Below, one piece after another: positions 7,801-16,573 of a stretch of DNA of 64,000 nt. The notes under the pieces were generated by a model, which saw only the letters and a program-made list of their open reading frames with translations, was not told the DNA's origin and did not search any database. Every line of letters starts with the position of its first letter. Positions within the stretch are counted from its first letter, which is position 1. Source of the stretch: an uncultured Bacteroidales bacterium (GTDB lineage Bacteria > Bacteroidota > Bacteroidia > Bacteroidales > Bacteroidaceae); the NCBI GenBank assembly GCA_902779085.1, contig CACYZY010000014.1, positions 35,433-99,432 on the forward strand, given 5' to 3'. Made by a program: the position numbers and the translations under genes.

Positions 7801-8922
7801 TTAGAACGCAGGAAAAGCAGGATTTACCTGTGCTTTCACTGCCATACACTCCATTTCAATCAACCAACCTGGACGACAAACTGGGGCATTAACAAACACT
7901 TTAGGCTTATCAAGGAAACGCTCGTCAAACAAAGCCTTCACCACATAAAAGTCAGCCATATCGCGCAGATAGACAATCATCTGCCCTACTTCATCAAAAG
8001 AACAGTCGGCCTCCTTGAGCAATACTTCAACATTCTCCCACATACGTAGGGTCTGCTTCCGGATGTCGCGATGATACATGATCTCTCCTTTGTTATTGAT
8101 ACTGGCTGTTCCTGAGATGAATACCTGACGCCGATCGCCATAGTCCACCATTGTTCCACGTTCGAAACTTACGCCATATTCCGATGTACGATTCAAGTGT
8201 GTAGGCGCATAAAGATGATGCACCTGCTCGTGCTGGATACCACCAACAGCATAGGCATCCAGTTGAACACAAGATGCTGGATTGGCCATTCTACCCCCTA
8301 TACCTGTACTGGCAATAAAGTGTGTCTTACCAGTAAGACCTTGTGTTATAAACACATCATTGCGAGCCTTCACCATACCAGCATATTTATTGTCAATGTC
8401 CTGTACAAAGAACCAAGTACGCAAGCAATGGTCTGCTAATGTACACCCTTCTTGCATGAGGTTCATTATATAGTCGTTGAGCAATAATCTCGTTTGGTAT
8501 TCAGAATTAGCTGCCTGATTGGTGTTGCTACCCGTCCACAAATGGCGATAGGCACCATGAACTACCTCAAATAGTCCGCAAGGTAAGGCTTTGGTCTGCA
8601 AATTACCCTGCAACATATAGGCCCACAATGCTATCTTCGTACCATCAAGCGGTGGCTGTTGAACCAAAGAAAGGGCGCAATCAGTTCCTTCTGTGGCCAT
8701 CGCCAACAGCAAGTCGGCTTGGTTGGCTGCATCGCTCAGGAAATAGCGTTTAAACACAGCTACAGCACCAGGTATCTGCCGAGTTGCAGCTTCGTAAGCA
8801 TCCAACAATGCGTCTACTTGTTGCTGGTAGGTAAGTGTAGGATCGCACACATGTACCATAAGGTGAAATTCATTCACCCCAGTTGTCTCAAACTTAAATA
8901 TTTCTACTTTTGATTTCTTCAT
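7801..8922 (-). CDS. Two-domain RidA/YjgF-fold protein, chorismatase (FkbO/Hyg5/XanB2)-like
   Basis: A 373-residue cytoplasmic protein. The C-terminal third (about 245-365) has the Rid fold signature: VFISGTASI, ENVEVLLKEA and the end motif VNAPVCRPGWLIEMECMA. The middle carries FVQDIDNKYAGMVKARNDVF and HFIASTGIGG. Such motifs are typical of two-domain Rid relatives that include chorismate-cleaving FkbO/Hyg5/XanB2 enzymes. Whether chorismate is the substrate is not shown. It follows the cytochrome lipoprotein gene by 100 bases that contain a hairpin, so it may be the last gene of that operon or a separate unit. Confidence 0.7.
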   Translation of the reverse strand: MKKSKVEIFKFETTGVNEFHLMVHVCDPTLTYQQQVDALLDAYEAATRQIPGAVAVFKRYFLSDAANQADLLLAMATEGTDCALSLVQQPPLDGTKIALWAYMLQGNLQTKALPCGLFEVVHGAYRHLWTGSNTNQAANSEYQTRLLLNDYIMNLMQEGCTLADHCLRTWFFVQDIDNKYAGMVKARNDVFITQGLTGKTHFIASTGIGGRMANPASCVQLDAYAVGGIQHEQVHHLYAPTHLNRTSEYGVSFERGTMVDYGDRRQVFISGTASINNKGEIMYHRDIRKQTLRMWENVEVLLKEADCSFDEVGQMIVYLRDMADFYVVKALFDERFLDKPKVFVNAPVCRPGWLIEMECMAVKAQVNPAFPAF

Positions 8923-8947
8923 AATAGAATCATAATTATATACACCC

Positions 8948-8995
8948 CCACCCTAACGGGTACTCCCATATTTTAGTAAGGGTAAGGTTGGGTGG
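8948..8995. repeat. GC-rich intergenic hairpin
   Basis: CCACCCTAAC (8948-8957) faces GTTGGGTGG (8987-8995). The hairpin sits between the cytochrome gene and the RidA-like gene and may end or attenuate the porin/cytochrome transcript. In style it resembles the hairpins at 46.3 and 47.1 kb. Confidence 0.45.
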
Positions 8996-9022
8996 CATCC
9001 ATCGCTGGGCATTTTTCAATTA

Positions 9023-9757
9023 TCAATCTTCTTTCGCCCCATGAGTAATCCATTGACGTATCATCGCCAGTATGCCTTCATCCACCACCTCAGCCGTATG
9101 ATTATAGTGCCAACCGTCCGTAATACTCACATCAGTTGATATGGCCTCATATAGAGCGCTTTTCGCTGCATCACCCGGTTCAACAATACTCATACCCTGC
9201 AATTTCTTCGAGGGTTGACCCACGATAGCAGCATGACTCTTGTCGGCCGTCAAATAAAGACCTGCAGCAGCAGAAGTAGAGGCCCCATGACAATTCACAC
9301 AAGTGGAGTTGAAAACTCGCTCTTGAATGGTATTGTACATTCCCACGTTCAGTGTGCCTGCATTTACCTCAATTTCATTAGAAGCTGTCAACTGACTCTC
9401 GTCTATCGTATAGAAAGACAGAATATGCTTTCTCAAACGATTGATAACACACAACTCCACACGGGTGACATTTTCCTTGATGCCAGATAGCACCACTGAC
9501 ACCTCATCTCCCTCCGCAGCAGGTAGTGGAACCGACTTGTTAATCAATGCATAATCACTGTCATCATTAAATCCTGCTAGCACCACATACATCGAGGGAT
9601 CGGGCCATGAAGCCAACCCACTCAGGTGGGCTGTAAGGGTAACTGTACGACCTTCTGGTGGAATAGGCATCTCATCTACATATAGCCTTCCTTCGTCACA
9701 ACCTTGCAGCACGGTGAAGCCCACTATTATAGTACTTAAAGCAATTAGTTTCCTCAT
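9023..9757 (-). CDS. Mono-heme c-type cytochrome lipoprotein
   Basis: A 244-residue protein with a lipoprotein signal (lipobox near residues 17-20, TVLQGC). Residues about 25-130 look like a beta-rich domain. One heme-attachment motif CVNCH at about residue 152 is followed by a short cytochrome-like helical domain ending in MIRQWITHG. It is probably anchored in the outer membrane or periplasmic face as an electron carrier. Nine bases separate it from the porin gene upstream, in an operon with a di-heme oxidoreductase and an imelysin. Single-heme lipoproteins of this layout are not assigned a function. Confidence 0.8.
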   Translation of the reverse strand: MRKLIALSTIIVGFTVLQGCDEGRLYVDEMPIPPEGRTVTLTAHLSGLASWPDPSMYVVLAGFNDDSDYALINKSVPLPAAEGDEVSVVLSGIKENVTRVELCVINRLRKHILSFYTIDESQLTASNEIEVNAGTLNVGMYNTIQERVFNSTCVNCHGASTSAAAGLYLTADKSHAAIVGQPSKKLQGMSIVEPGDAAKSALYEAISTDVSITDGWHYNHTAEVVDEGILAMIRQWITHGAKED

Positions 9758-9766
9758 AATCTTTTA

Positions 9767-10978
9767 TCAGAAAGAATACTGAAGCATAACGGTAGCCGAA
9801 TGGGTAGCCAGTCCTAAGTCGTCGATGTCGCGGTCCAACTGGGTAGCATGTCCCGTACGGCCGATATACTGATACATTGCCTGTAACTTCACATTACTGT
9901 TAGGGAAGAAATAGTTGATGCCTACAGCGGGCATATTCAGCAAACCCTTAGCATCAGTTCCGTTGCGATCCATAAAATCATAGCGCAAAGCAGCTTGTAC
10001 GCGAGGCGCTACAAAGTAGCCAGCCTGAACATATCCACCCCAGTAGTTAAAGCTATCATCAATCTTCATGCGCTTGGTAAAGCCCACATGCATGTAATAG
10101 GCCTCAGCAGCTAAGTAGAGTCGACCTTTCAGCATAGCGAACTCCAAACCCGCACGGAAATCGTTGGTACTCTCACTCTCGCTTTCAACATTCAGTGATG
10201 CTGATGCGCCAAACAAAATCTTATCCTCGTTCAAACGTTTGGGATTGCCCTGTGTGGCAGGCATCACACCTTTAGGCATATAAGTGAGGCGACCAGAATA
10301 GAGCATAGAAGGGATGTGCCAATCATCGCTGAATGTCTTGCCTGCTGTATTAACAGCAGCTCCTGTGCCATTAAAGATGCCCACCTCATAGCCTACCTTG
10401 TTTAGCAAGCCGTGCACTTCAATACCCAGATCGAAACCCGTACCGAAGTTTGGATTCACAGCATTCAGTGCATGAGGCAGTATAACAGGAGCCGTGAGTG
10501 ATGTAGGCAAAACAGGCATCAAAGTCTCACCTAAGGTGGTGAGGTAAGCATGCGTAAAAGGAGTCTTGAACTTTCCTGCTCGCACGGCAAACTTCTCATT
10601 GAAAGCATAGTCAAACCATACTTGCTGGAGTAAAGCACCGCCACTCCCTGCAGCATTGATGCTTAAGTTGAACGTCAGTTTGTCGAATGCCTTACCAGTA
10701 AAACCCAACACGGCATATGGGATAGAGAAGCCCGAATTGGCCACATTATCTTGATTATAAGCCTTATCTAGCCCCTGATCGTCATAATAGTTAAACTTGC
10801 CTGCAGCCTGCATCAGCAGATAGGGCTTAAACACAAAATCTCCCTTCTTGGTGGCTATAGAGAAACCTTCCCTACCTGCCAACGATACCACACCATTGTC
10901 GGTATCTTCTTCATATTGCGCCATAGCAACTAATGGAAAGAATGCTATAGCTATTGCTAATAATACTTTCTTCATCAT
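9767..10978 (-). CDS. Outer-membrane porin, OprO/OprP-like
   Basis: A 403-residue protein with a Sec signal peptide (cleavage after VAMA, about residue 20). Alternating hydrophobic/aromatic strands run throughout and the C-terminus ends in Phe (MLQYSF), as in beta-barrels. Segments such as AVRAGKFKTPF and LSINAAG are typical of the phosphate-selective porin O/P family. What it lets through is unknown. It sits 16 bases after the DUF1111 gene and nine before the cytochrome gene, so it is probably the pore of the same system. ATGs at codons 1 and 2 are both possible. Confidence 0.82.
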   Translation of the reverse strand: MMKKVLLAIAIAFFPLVAMAQYEEDTDNGVVSLAGREGFSIATKKGDFVFKPYLLMQAAGKFNYYDDQGLDKAYNQDNVANSGFSIPYAVLGFTGKAFDKLTFNLSINAAGSGGALLQQVWFDYAFNEKFAVRAGKFKTPFTHAYLTTLGETLMPVLPTSLTAPVILPHALNAVNPNFGTGFDLGIEVHGLLNKVGYEVGIFNGTGAAVNTAGKTFSDDWHIPSMLYSGRLTYMPKGVMPATQGNPKRLNEDKILFGASASLNVESESESTNDFRAGLEFAMLKGRLYLAAEAYYMHVGFTKRMKIDDSFNYWGGYVQAGYFVAPRVQAALRYDFMDRNGTDAKGLLNMPAVGINYFFPNSNVKLQAMYQYIGRTGHATQLDRDIDDLGLATHSATVMLQYSF

Positions 10979-10994
10979 TGATAAAGGTTAATGG

Positions 10995-12434
10995 TTATAG
11001 TGATTTCAAGAATTCTACTAAATCGTCTCGCTCCTCTTTTGTCATATTCTTGAAGATGTTCTTGGAGGCCTCACCCTCACCACCGTGCCACATGATGGCC
11101 TCTATGAAATTGCGCGCACGTCCGTCATGCAGGAAGTAGGTATGTCCATTCACTTTCTGCTGCAGGCCGATGCCCCACAAAGGAGTGGTACGCCATTCGT
11201 TGCCCTGTGCCAATCCGCTGACATAGTTGTCGTTCAGACCTACACCCATGATTTCTGACCCCATATCATGCAACAGGAAATCAGAATATGGATGAATCAC
11301 CTGACTACCCAACCAAGGTAACTCGGTACCATTGAGTAACGTAGAACCACGAGGTTGTGTGTGAAGTGTTACCGTGTGACACAGCTGACAGGATGCTTTG
11401 TAGAACATTTGCTCCCCATGTTTCACCTTGGGGTCGTTGACATTGCGTCTTGCCGGCACACCCAAGCTCTGCATATACAGGTCCACATCCTCCATATCCT
11501 CGGTAGAAACATCCAACTGATCATAGAGTAAACCCATCATGCTACCCTGATTGATTTGGAGTTGACCCTCAGATATTTCCTCTGGATAACGGCTGTTGGT
11601 CATACCCATATCGCTCGAGAAACCCAGTTCCACCGTCAGGTCGGCATGCTGCGCCTTGTTGCCCGACAGTCCAAGTTGCCGTTTGCCACGCTCATTAATG
11701 TAGTTGGCCTTGCCACTGATACCGAACTCAGGGTAGTTACTCTGGCGAGCCAATGCCTCAATCTCATTGCGGTCGATAGCCATAATCTGCCCCATACCCA
11801 CGTGGCGCAAAGGGATGCGCACCGTACAGAACAAGTCTTCTGGTGCGATGCTGTCGGCATACCATTCATAAATCTCATAGTGAGGTTTGGCCAATTCGTA
11901 TTTTTCTCCATCAGGAAACTCGAAAGTCTCAAACTCATATGTTACTTTCAACTTGCCCTCGGGCTCAACACCATATATCGCGTTGTCATGAATCACACGT
12001 CCGTAGTCCTGGAAGAAAGCTCCATTTTTGCGTGTGACATAAATCAAGGCTGAAGTAAAGCCATATGTTCCCGATCCTCCTTGTGTCCATAGCGTTGGCT
12101 CCGTTCGTCCAGCATTCCTATGACAGCTGCCGCACGAAAAACCAGCATATACAGGTCCCAAGCCACCATTATGACCATTATTGTTAGTACTCTTCACATT
12201 ATCATAAAGACGGTCACCTCTGTTGAATCGGGTATCATACACCCCACTCACCCATCTGGCAGGCTGGTCATAGGCCACTGCTGAATTGAAAAAAACGGTT
12301 GATGTTCCAGCTGACAACGCATAGCCAGCTGGAACATCTATATCCGTTACTACAATCTGGTCGCCTGTTTCATCGCACGAGGTCACCAGCAATGTAGCGA
12401 ATAGTCCCAATATTAATCGAAAACACTTGTTCAT
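10995..12434 (-). CDS. Di-heme oxidoreductase (DUF1111, thiol oxidoreductase-like) lipoprotein
   Basis: A 479-residue lipoprotein (lipobox LLVTSC, Cys20) with two c-type heme motifs: CGSCH near residue 102 and CQLCH near 349. Length, the RNAGRTEP block after the first heme and the C-terminal TTPLWGIGLQ/HDGRARNF region fit the DUF1111 family, distantly related to di-heme peroxidases (MauG/CcpA). In Proteobacteria this family commonly neighbours imelysins in iron-responsive operons. The imelysin gene ends three bases upstream, indicating translational coupling. The substrate is unknown; a redox step on iron or heme at the envelope is inferred. Confidence 0.87.
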   Translation of the reverse strand: MNKCFRLILGLFATLLVTSCDETGDQIVVTDIDVPAGYALSAGTSTVFFNSAVAYDQPARWVSGVYDTRFNRGDRLYDNVKSTNNNGHNGGLGPVYAGFSCGSCHRNAGRTEPTLWTQGGSGTYGFTSALIYVTRKNGAFFQDYGRVIHDNAIYGVEPEGKLKVTYEFETFEFPDGEKYELAKPHYEIYEWYADSIAPEDLFCTVRIPLRHVGMGQIMAIDRNEIEALARQSNYPEFGISGKANYINERGKRQLGLSGNKAQHADLTVELGFSSDMGMTNSRYPEEISEGQLQINQGSMMGLLYDQLDVSTEDMEDVDLYMQSLGVPARRNVNDPKVKHGEQMFYKASCQLCHTVTLHTQPRGSTLLNGTELPWLGSQVIHPYSDFLLHDMGSEIMGVGLNDNYVSGLAQGNEWRTTPLWGIGLQQKVNGHTYFLHDGRARNFIEAIMWHGGEGEASKNIFKNMTKEERDDLVEFLKSL

Positions 12435-12437
12435 CGT

Positions 12438-13655
12438 TTAATCTAGAATCTTTTGCATAAATGGCTTCAGCTCATCTGTTAACAGTGATTCCAAATTGCC
12501 ACAAGCATCCATAGCTTTCTTGGCCTCGCTACTGTTGATGTTATTGCGGAATGGCTGTGGAATTGCCTGGATAGCATCGGCAGCAGCCTGTATGGCATCC
12601 TTTACTTTGGTATCAAATGCTTCGTCCACCTTTTTCACTAATGCAGAAAGTGAGTTGGTGTTCACACTTCCATCCAATGAGCCAAAATATGCATTGCGGA
12701 TCGAATATATATTATTGGTATAGTCATCGCGTGAGTGCCAGCTGTACCAAGACTCTACTGCATAGAGTGCCTCCTGTGTCTTTCCATCCTCATACAGCCC
12801 CACAGGGTCACCTATTTTAGAAGCGCCCACCTCACTGGCGATGTCAGCACAGCCGTCAATAATCTGCTCAATACAATTGATGGAGCTGTTATAGCCCTCA
12901 GTACCATCGTGTGCCTTGAAAATATCTGCATAGCTCTTGCCACCATTATAAGAATCGCTCCAATCAGTATACAATGTATTGGCGTCGGCACGCAACAAAG
13001 CAGCAACAGCCTGCATGTAGTTTGCCCAAGCATCTTTATTGGCATCGGCATACTCCATTGTATTAGGATCAGTAGAACCTGTAGTCGCAGATACAGTACG
13101 AGGCTCACCATCCTTAAAAGTTAGATACTCTAATGTGTGGAAACCACGCACGCTCTGTACTGCCTCTATATCCTCGTCATCCTCGTCATAGTCACCAGTC
13201 CATTCCAATGCAGCCCAATCGGCAGAGTTCAGAATAGCAACAATAGATACCTGGTCGAGTGGCCAACTATCCATATTAGGATCTAATCCTTTGTCAGCTA
13301 CAGGACCAAACAGGAATGCCTCACTTGACTCCCAAGGCTCACGTGCATCGAGCCAAGCGTTGGCAACCTCCTCGAAGGCAGCGTCAGAAGGAGTCTGACG
13401 GAATATCTCAACGGCTTTGTTCAAGGCTTCATTCTTTTCTGCTAAAGCCTTGTAGGTAGGAAGCACCACTCCATCAACGTATTGTGCTACAGCTGCACTC
13501 AGGTCAGCCTCAGTCACAGCAACAGTAGGTGTTGGTGTGGGAGTAGGCGTTGGTGTAGGAGTTGGTGCAGGAGCAGGCTCATTCTTATCACTGCCGCAAG
13601 CAGCAAAAGCAAATGCCATAGCAAATGCCATCATACTGTAAAAAAATCTTTTCAT
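12438..13655 (-). CDS. Imelysin (M75-type, EfeO/IrpA-like) lipoprotein
   Basis: A 405-residue lipoprotein (lipobox AFAAC, Cys20). A flexible linker of alternating Pro-Thr occupies about residues 27-44. Two imelysin helical repeats follow, with the family GxHxxE motif as GFHTLE near residue 173. The family includes the iron-binding EfeO and IrpA; the peptidase label M75 is not established for most members. It sits 22 bases after the barrel gene and three before the di-heme gene. Capture of ferric iron or heme at the surface is the best guess from family and neighbours. Confidence 0.88.
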   Translation of the reverse strand: MKRFFYSMMAFAMAFAFAACGSDKNEPAPAPTPTPTPTPTPTPTVAVTEADLSAAVAQYVDGVVLPTYKALAEKNEALNKAVEIFRQTPSDAAFEEVANAWLDAREPWESSEAFLFGPVADKGLDPNMDSWPLDQVSIVAILNSADWAALEWTGDYDEDDEDIEAVQSVRGFHTLEYLTFKDGEPRTVSATTGSTDPNTMEYADANKDAWANYMQAVAALLRADANTLYTDWSDSYNGGKSYADIFKAHDGTEGYNSSINCIEQIIDGCADIASEVGASKIGDPVGLYEDGKTQEALYAVESWYSWHSRDDYTNNIYSIRNAYFGSLDGSVNTNSLSALVKKVDEAFDTKVKDAIQAAADAIQAIPQPFRNNINSSEAKKAMDACGNLESLLTDELKPFMQKILD

Positions 13656-13677
13656 AATATATTATTTAAATTGATTA

Positions 13678-15021
13678 TCAACGATTAAGGAACCAACCAG
13701 CATAAGCTATGCCGATATTGAATTCATTTTCACTATTGAATCGTGTAGTACCGAATACTTTCTGTGTACCAATCTGACGAGTAGTAAAGTCGGCTTTCAC
13801 AACCAGGTTAGGCAGTGGTTTCCAGTTCACACCCATGCGCCACATGCTCACTTGGCAACGGGCATCAGCCGTTTGTCCATCATCCATCACTTGTTGAGGA
13901 TTATAATACTCATAGTGAGCAAATGGGATGATATCAGGGAACTTCTCATTCTTAATAAACGACTTCACACGCACACCCAGATCAGCACTATAGGTCAGGG
14001 CACCAGAGGCAAAAGGTGCTTTGCGCCCATAGGGAGACAACTTAGAATAGCTGTTGTTGATACGGGTAATGCCTGCAGCATGACCCACATGACCACTTAT
14101 AACATTACCTCTAATAATCAAATATTTATTAATATACTCACCATCGATGTTCCAGATACGTACAGGAATCTTGCCTAATGAAGTATAGGTATTCAACTTG
14201 TCTGCATTACCACCTGCATCGTTAATAAAGTAGAACGAACCACCGATACGCAATCCAGGAACTCCCACATAATCTAAGCGAGCAATCCACGCAGGTGATG
14301 TGAAGTTATCGAGCTCAAAAAGATTTTGGCGACCACCCTTCACCCAGTCGTACTTACTGAAACCGTTGGGATTCAAGCCAGCCACAATCATGCCCTGGTA
14401 ATTGAAGGTGCCGTAGCCTTTGCCTACAGTTCCAAAGAAAGAGATACCTGTCTCGTGCCAAGTAGAAGGGAAGATAGTAGTTTCACCCTCAGGGCGTGTA
14501 GTGCCAAAGAAATTAACGGGTTCATGGTGTCCATTGGTCAAGCCCACAGGCAGTACCAAATGTCCCACGCGTACATTAAATTCGCGCGCAATCAAGCGAG
14601 CGATATGGAACTGCTCGAGTGCTACCTCACCACCCTTCTCAAACTCCTGTTCATACTCACCGTTCTCACTTCCTGTACCAGTTTCCAGTTCGTAAGCTGT
14701 ACCTACACCACCTGACTCAAACTCAATTTCAGCACCTAGAATCCATTTGGATGAAAGCTTATAGTCAAGTGCCAGCACGAAACGAGGAATGGCAATCTCA
14801 GCGTGATTCTTCTTGCTGTTACCTACTGTTGAACCACTCCAACGGTTCAGTCCGTAGTCTTTCCAGCTGGCATACATCTCACCATAGCCACCCAGGCGGA
14901 AACGCCAATCACCATTATATTCTGAAGTAACAGACTGGTATTCATTATTCTTCCAATCTTGAGAAAAAGCAGTTGTTAATGGCAGAAGAGCCAACACAAA
15001 TGCAGTAAAGAACCTATACAT
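13678..15021 (-). CDS. Outer-membrane beta-barrel protein, first gene of the imelysin/cytochrome operon
   Basis: 447 residues from the ATG at 15021, which gives MYRFFTAFVLALL, a clear Sec signal cleaved after TAFS (about residue 19). A further upstream ATG would put the -7 promoter inside the gene and is rejected. The mature protein has porin-like strands (WRFRLGGYGEMYASW, ILGAEIEFESGG, NVRVGHLVLPVG) and ends in YAGWFLNR. It resembles uncharacterised Bacteroidetes porins. Together with the second porin it gives this operon two outer-membrane barrels. Confidence 0.8.
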   Translation of the reverse strand: MYRFFTAFVLALLPLTTAFSQDWKNNEYQSVTSEYNGDWRFRLGGYGEMYASWKDYGLNRWSGSTVGNSKKNHAEIAIPRFVLALDYKLSSKWILGAEIEFESGGVGTAYELETGTGSENGEYEQEFEKGGEVALEQFHIARLIAREFNVRVGHLVLPVGLTNGHHEPVNFFGTTRPEGETTIFPSTWHETGISFFGTVGKGYGTFNYQGMIVAGLNPNGFSKYDWVKGGRQNLFELDNFTSPAWIARLDYVGVPGLRIGGSFYFINDAGGNADKLNTYTSLGKIPVRIWNIDGEYINKYLIIRGNVISGHVGHAAGITRINNSYSKLSPYGRKAPFASGALTYSADLGVRVKSFIKNEKFPDIIPFAHYEYYNPQQVMDDGQTADARCQVSMWRMGVNWKPLPNLVVKADFTTRQIGTQKVFGTTRFNSENEFNIGIAYAGWFLNR

Positions 15022-15044
15022 AACTCTTGCAATTATATTACACT

Positions 15045-15053
15045 GCAAAAGTA
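15045..15053 (-). promoter_or_regulatory. -7 element of the imelysin/cytochrome operon
   Basis: TACTTTTGC on the minus strand matches TAnnTTTGC, 23 bases before the chosen ATG at 15021. No clear -33 TTTG at the usual spacing. Confidence 0.5.
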
Positions 15054-15148
15054 GAACGATTCTAAACAAAACGAAATACCTACTAATAGTTAAAAGCCCG
15101 ATGGCCATTCACAATTAGTAGGTATTGATGCGAATATGTCAAATAAAA

Positions 15149-16414
15149 TTATGCGAATTCCTGCTTAATTCTGGCAAAAGCCTCCTCCAACACAGAAACC
15201 GGATAACCCAGGTTCAACCTGACGAAGCCTTCACCACCAGGACCATAGCTGGCACCGTTGCTTAAAATTAACTTGGCACCCTCCTTGAAACGGGACATCA
15301 ACTGATCTTGCGGCAATCCCAAAGCACGACAATCTATCCATAACAAGAAAGATGTATGAGGCTTAAAAGCTTCCATACACATTTGATTTTCAGAGAAGAA
15401 ATCTAATGCTCGTTGGATATTTCCCTCTATATAACGCTTCAAAGCATCAAGCCAACGGGTATCGTCACGATAAGCAGCAATCGTAGCCACCAAAGTAGGG
15501 ATAGGAGGTTCGTCCAACTTACTATTCTCCAAAGTGGCTAGATAACGTTCACGTAATTCTTTATTGGGAATCAAGCAGTAGGCGGTGCCCGAAAGACCAG
15601 CGATGTTGAATGATTTGGTGGGGCTACCAAACATCAAACCAATACGGGCAGCAGCATCACTCACGCTGCAGAACGGCACATGTTGGACACCATAAAGTGT
15701 AAGGTCAGCATGTATTTCGTCAGAAATAACGATTACTCCATGTCGCTCGCAGATTTCAGCCAAGCGTACTAACGTTTCACGTTCCCAATGAATACCACAA
15801 GGATTACTAGGATTGCAAAGCACCAGAATCTTAGTTTGATCATCAAACAATTGCTCTAATCCGTCGAAATCCATATAGTAGTTACCATCCCTCAAAATCA
15901 TAGGGTTATCTACAACTATACGTCCCAAACGTTCTGCATAAAGTTTGAACTGATCATATACAGGAGGCTGCACGATAATCTTGTCGCCTGGATTGGTGAA
16001 GGTAAGATAAGCCTGATTAATGCCCGCAATCACCCCAGGAGCATATCCGACCCACTCACGATCAACCTGATAACCATGATAGTTCTTTAGCCATCCAGCA
16101 ACGGCATCATAAAACTCGGGAGGCGTAGAGGTATAGCCTAATACATCGCGGTCAAGACGTGCCGACAGAGCAGCTTTTACAAACGGATCTGTTGCAAAGT
16201 CCATATCGGCAATCCACATCGGTATTTCTCCGTTTGTAGCCCTGCCATATTTGACACTCCATGTACCTGATCGGTCTATTAACTTCTCAAAATCAAATTC
16301 TTCTGAAGGATTAGCTGATGCGCACGAAGCCAGCAATGCGCCTATTGATCCTGTGGGCAGCAGGGTGGTGAAACCTGCTGATGCCAAACTTTTAAAAAAA
16401 CTTCGTCTTTCCAT
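15149..16414 (-). CDS. Exported PLP-dependent MalY/PatB-type C-S lyase (aminotransferase fold I)
   Basis: 421 residues. The core (about 45-420) is a class I/II aminotransferase of the MalY/PatB branch (cystathionine beta-lyase type): MWIADMDF, VVGYAPG-like and CNPSNPCG motifs, ISDEIHADL, and the PLP lysine in SPTKSFN near 267. The N-terminus is MERRSFFKSLASAGF with a twin-arginine motif, then a lipobox LLASC with Cys31. It therefore reads as a Tat-exported lipoprotein, unusual for a PLP enzyme. It would release thiol, ammonia and pyruvate from cysteine conjugates or cystathionine outside the cytoplasm. Divergent from the esterase gene. Confidence 0.87.
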   Translation of the reverse strand: MERRSFFKSLASAGFTTLLPTGSIGALLASCASANPSEEFDFEKLIDRSGTWSVKYGRATNGEIPMWIADMDFATDPFVKAALSARLDRDVLGYTSTPPEFYDAVAGWLKNYHGYQVDREWVGYAPGVIAGINQAYLTFTNPGDKIIVQPPVYDQFKLYAERLGRIVVDNPMILRDGNYYMDFDGLEQLFDDQTKILVLCNPSNPCGIHWERETLVRLAEICERHGVIVISDEIHADLTLYGVQHVPFCSVSDAAARIGLMFGSPTKSFNIAGLSGTAYCLIPNKELRERYLATLENSKLDEPPIPTLVATIAAYRDDTRWLDALKRYIEGNIQRALDFFSENQMCMEAFKPHTSFLLWIDCRALGLPQDQLMSRFKEGAKLILSNGASYGPGGEGFVRLNLGYPVSVLEEAFARIKQEFA

Positions 16415-16432
16415 AGCATTGAGCTTTATGCC

Positions 16433-16441
16433 ACAAAGATA
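16433..16441 (-). promoter_or_regulatory. -7 element of the PLP lyase gene
   Basis: TATCTTTGT on the minus strand, 19 bases before the ATG; TTTG lies 22 bases further upstream (16464-16467), a little long. Confidence 0.5.
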
Positions 16442-16525
16442 GTCTTTTTCTTTGTATTTATCTCAAATAGCACCATCTTTTAATAAGATCAGCTTCGCCT
16501 CAACATAAAAAACAAACAAAATTGT

Positions 16526-16557
16526 TTTGTTCTGTCTTCGACTTGTACTATCTTTGT
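16526..16557 (+). promoter_or_regulatory. Sigma-ABfr promoter of the esterase gene
   Basis: TTTG (16526-16529), 19 bases, TATCTTTGT (16549-16557): a textbook match. The leader to the ATG at 16574 is only about 12 bases. Confidence 0.7.
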
Positions 16558-16573
16558 TCTACTATTAAACAAA

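Noticed and set aside
13678-15108. Longer start for the first porin at 15108
   Set aside because: It would place a perfect -7 promoter box inside the gene and add a poor N-terminus before the clear signal peptide at 15021.
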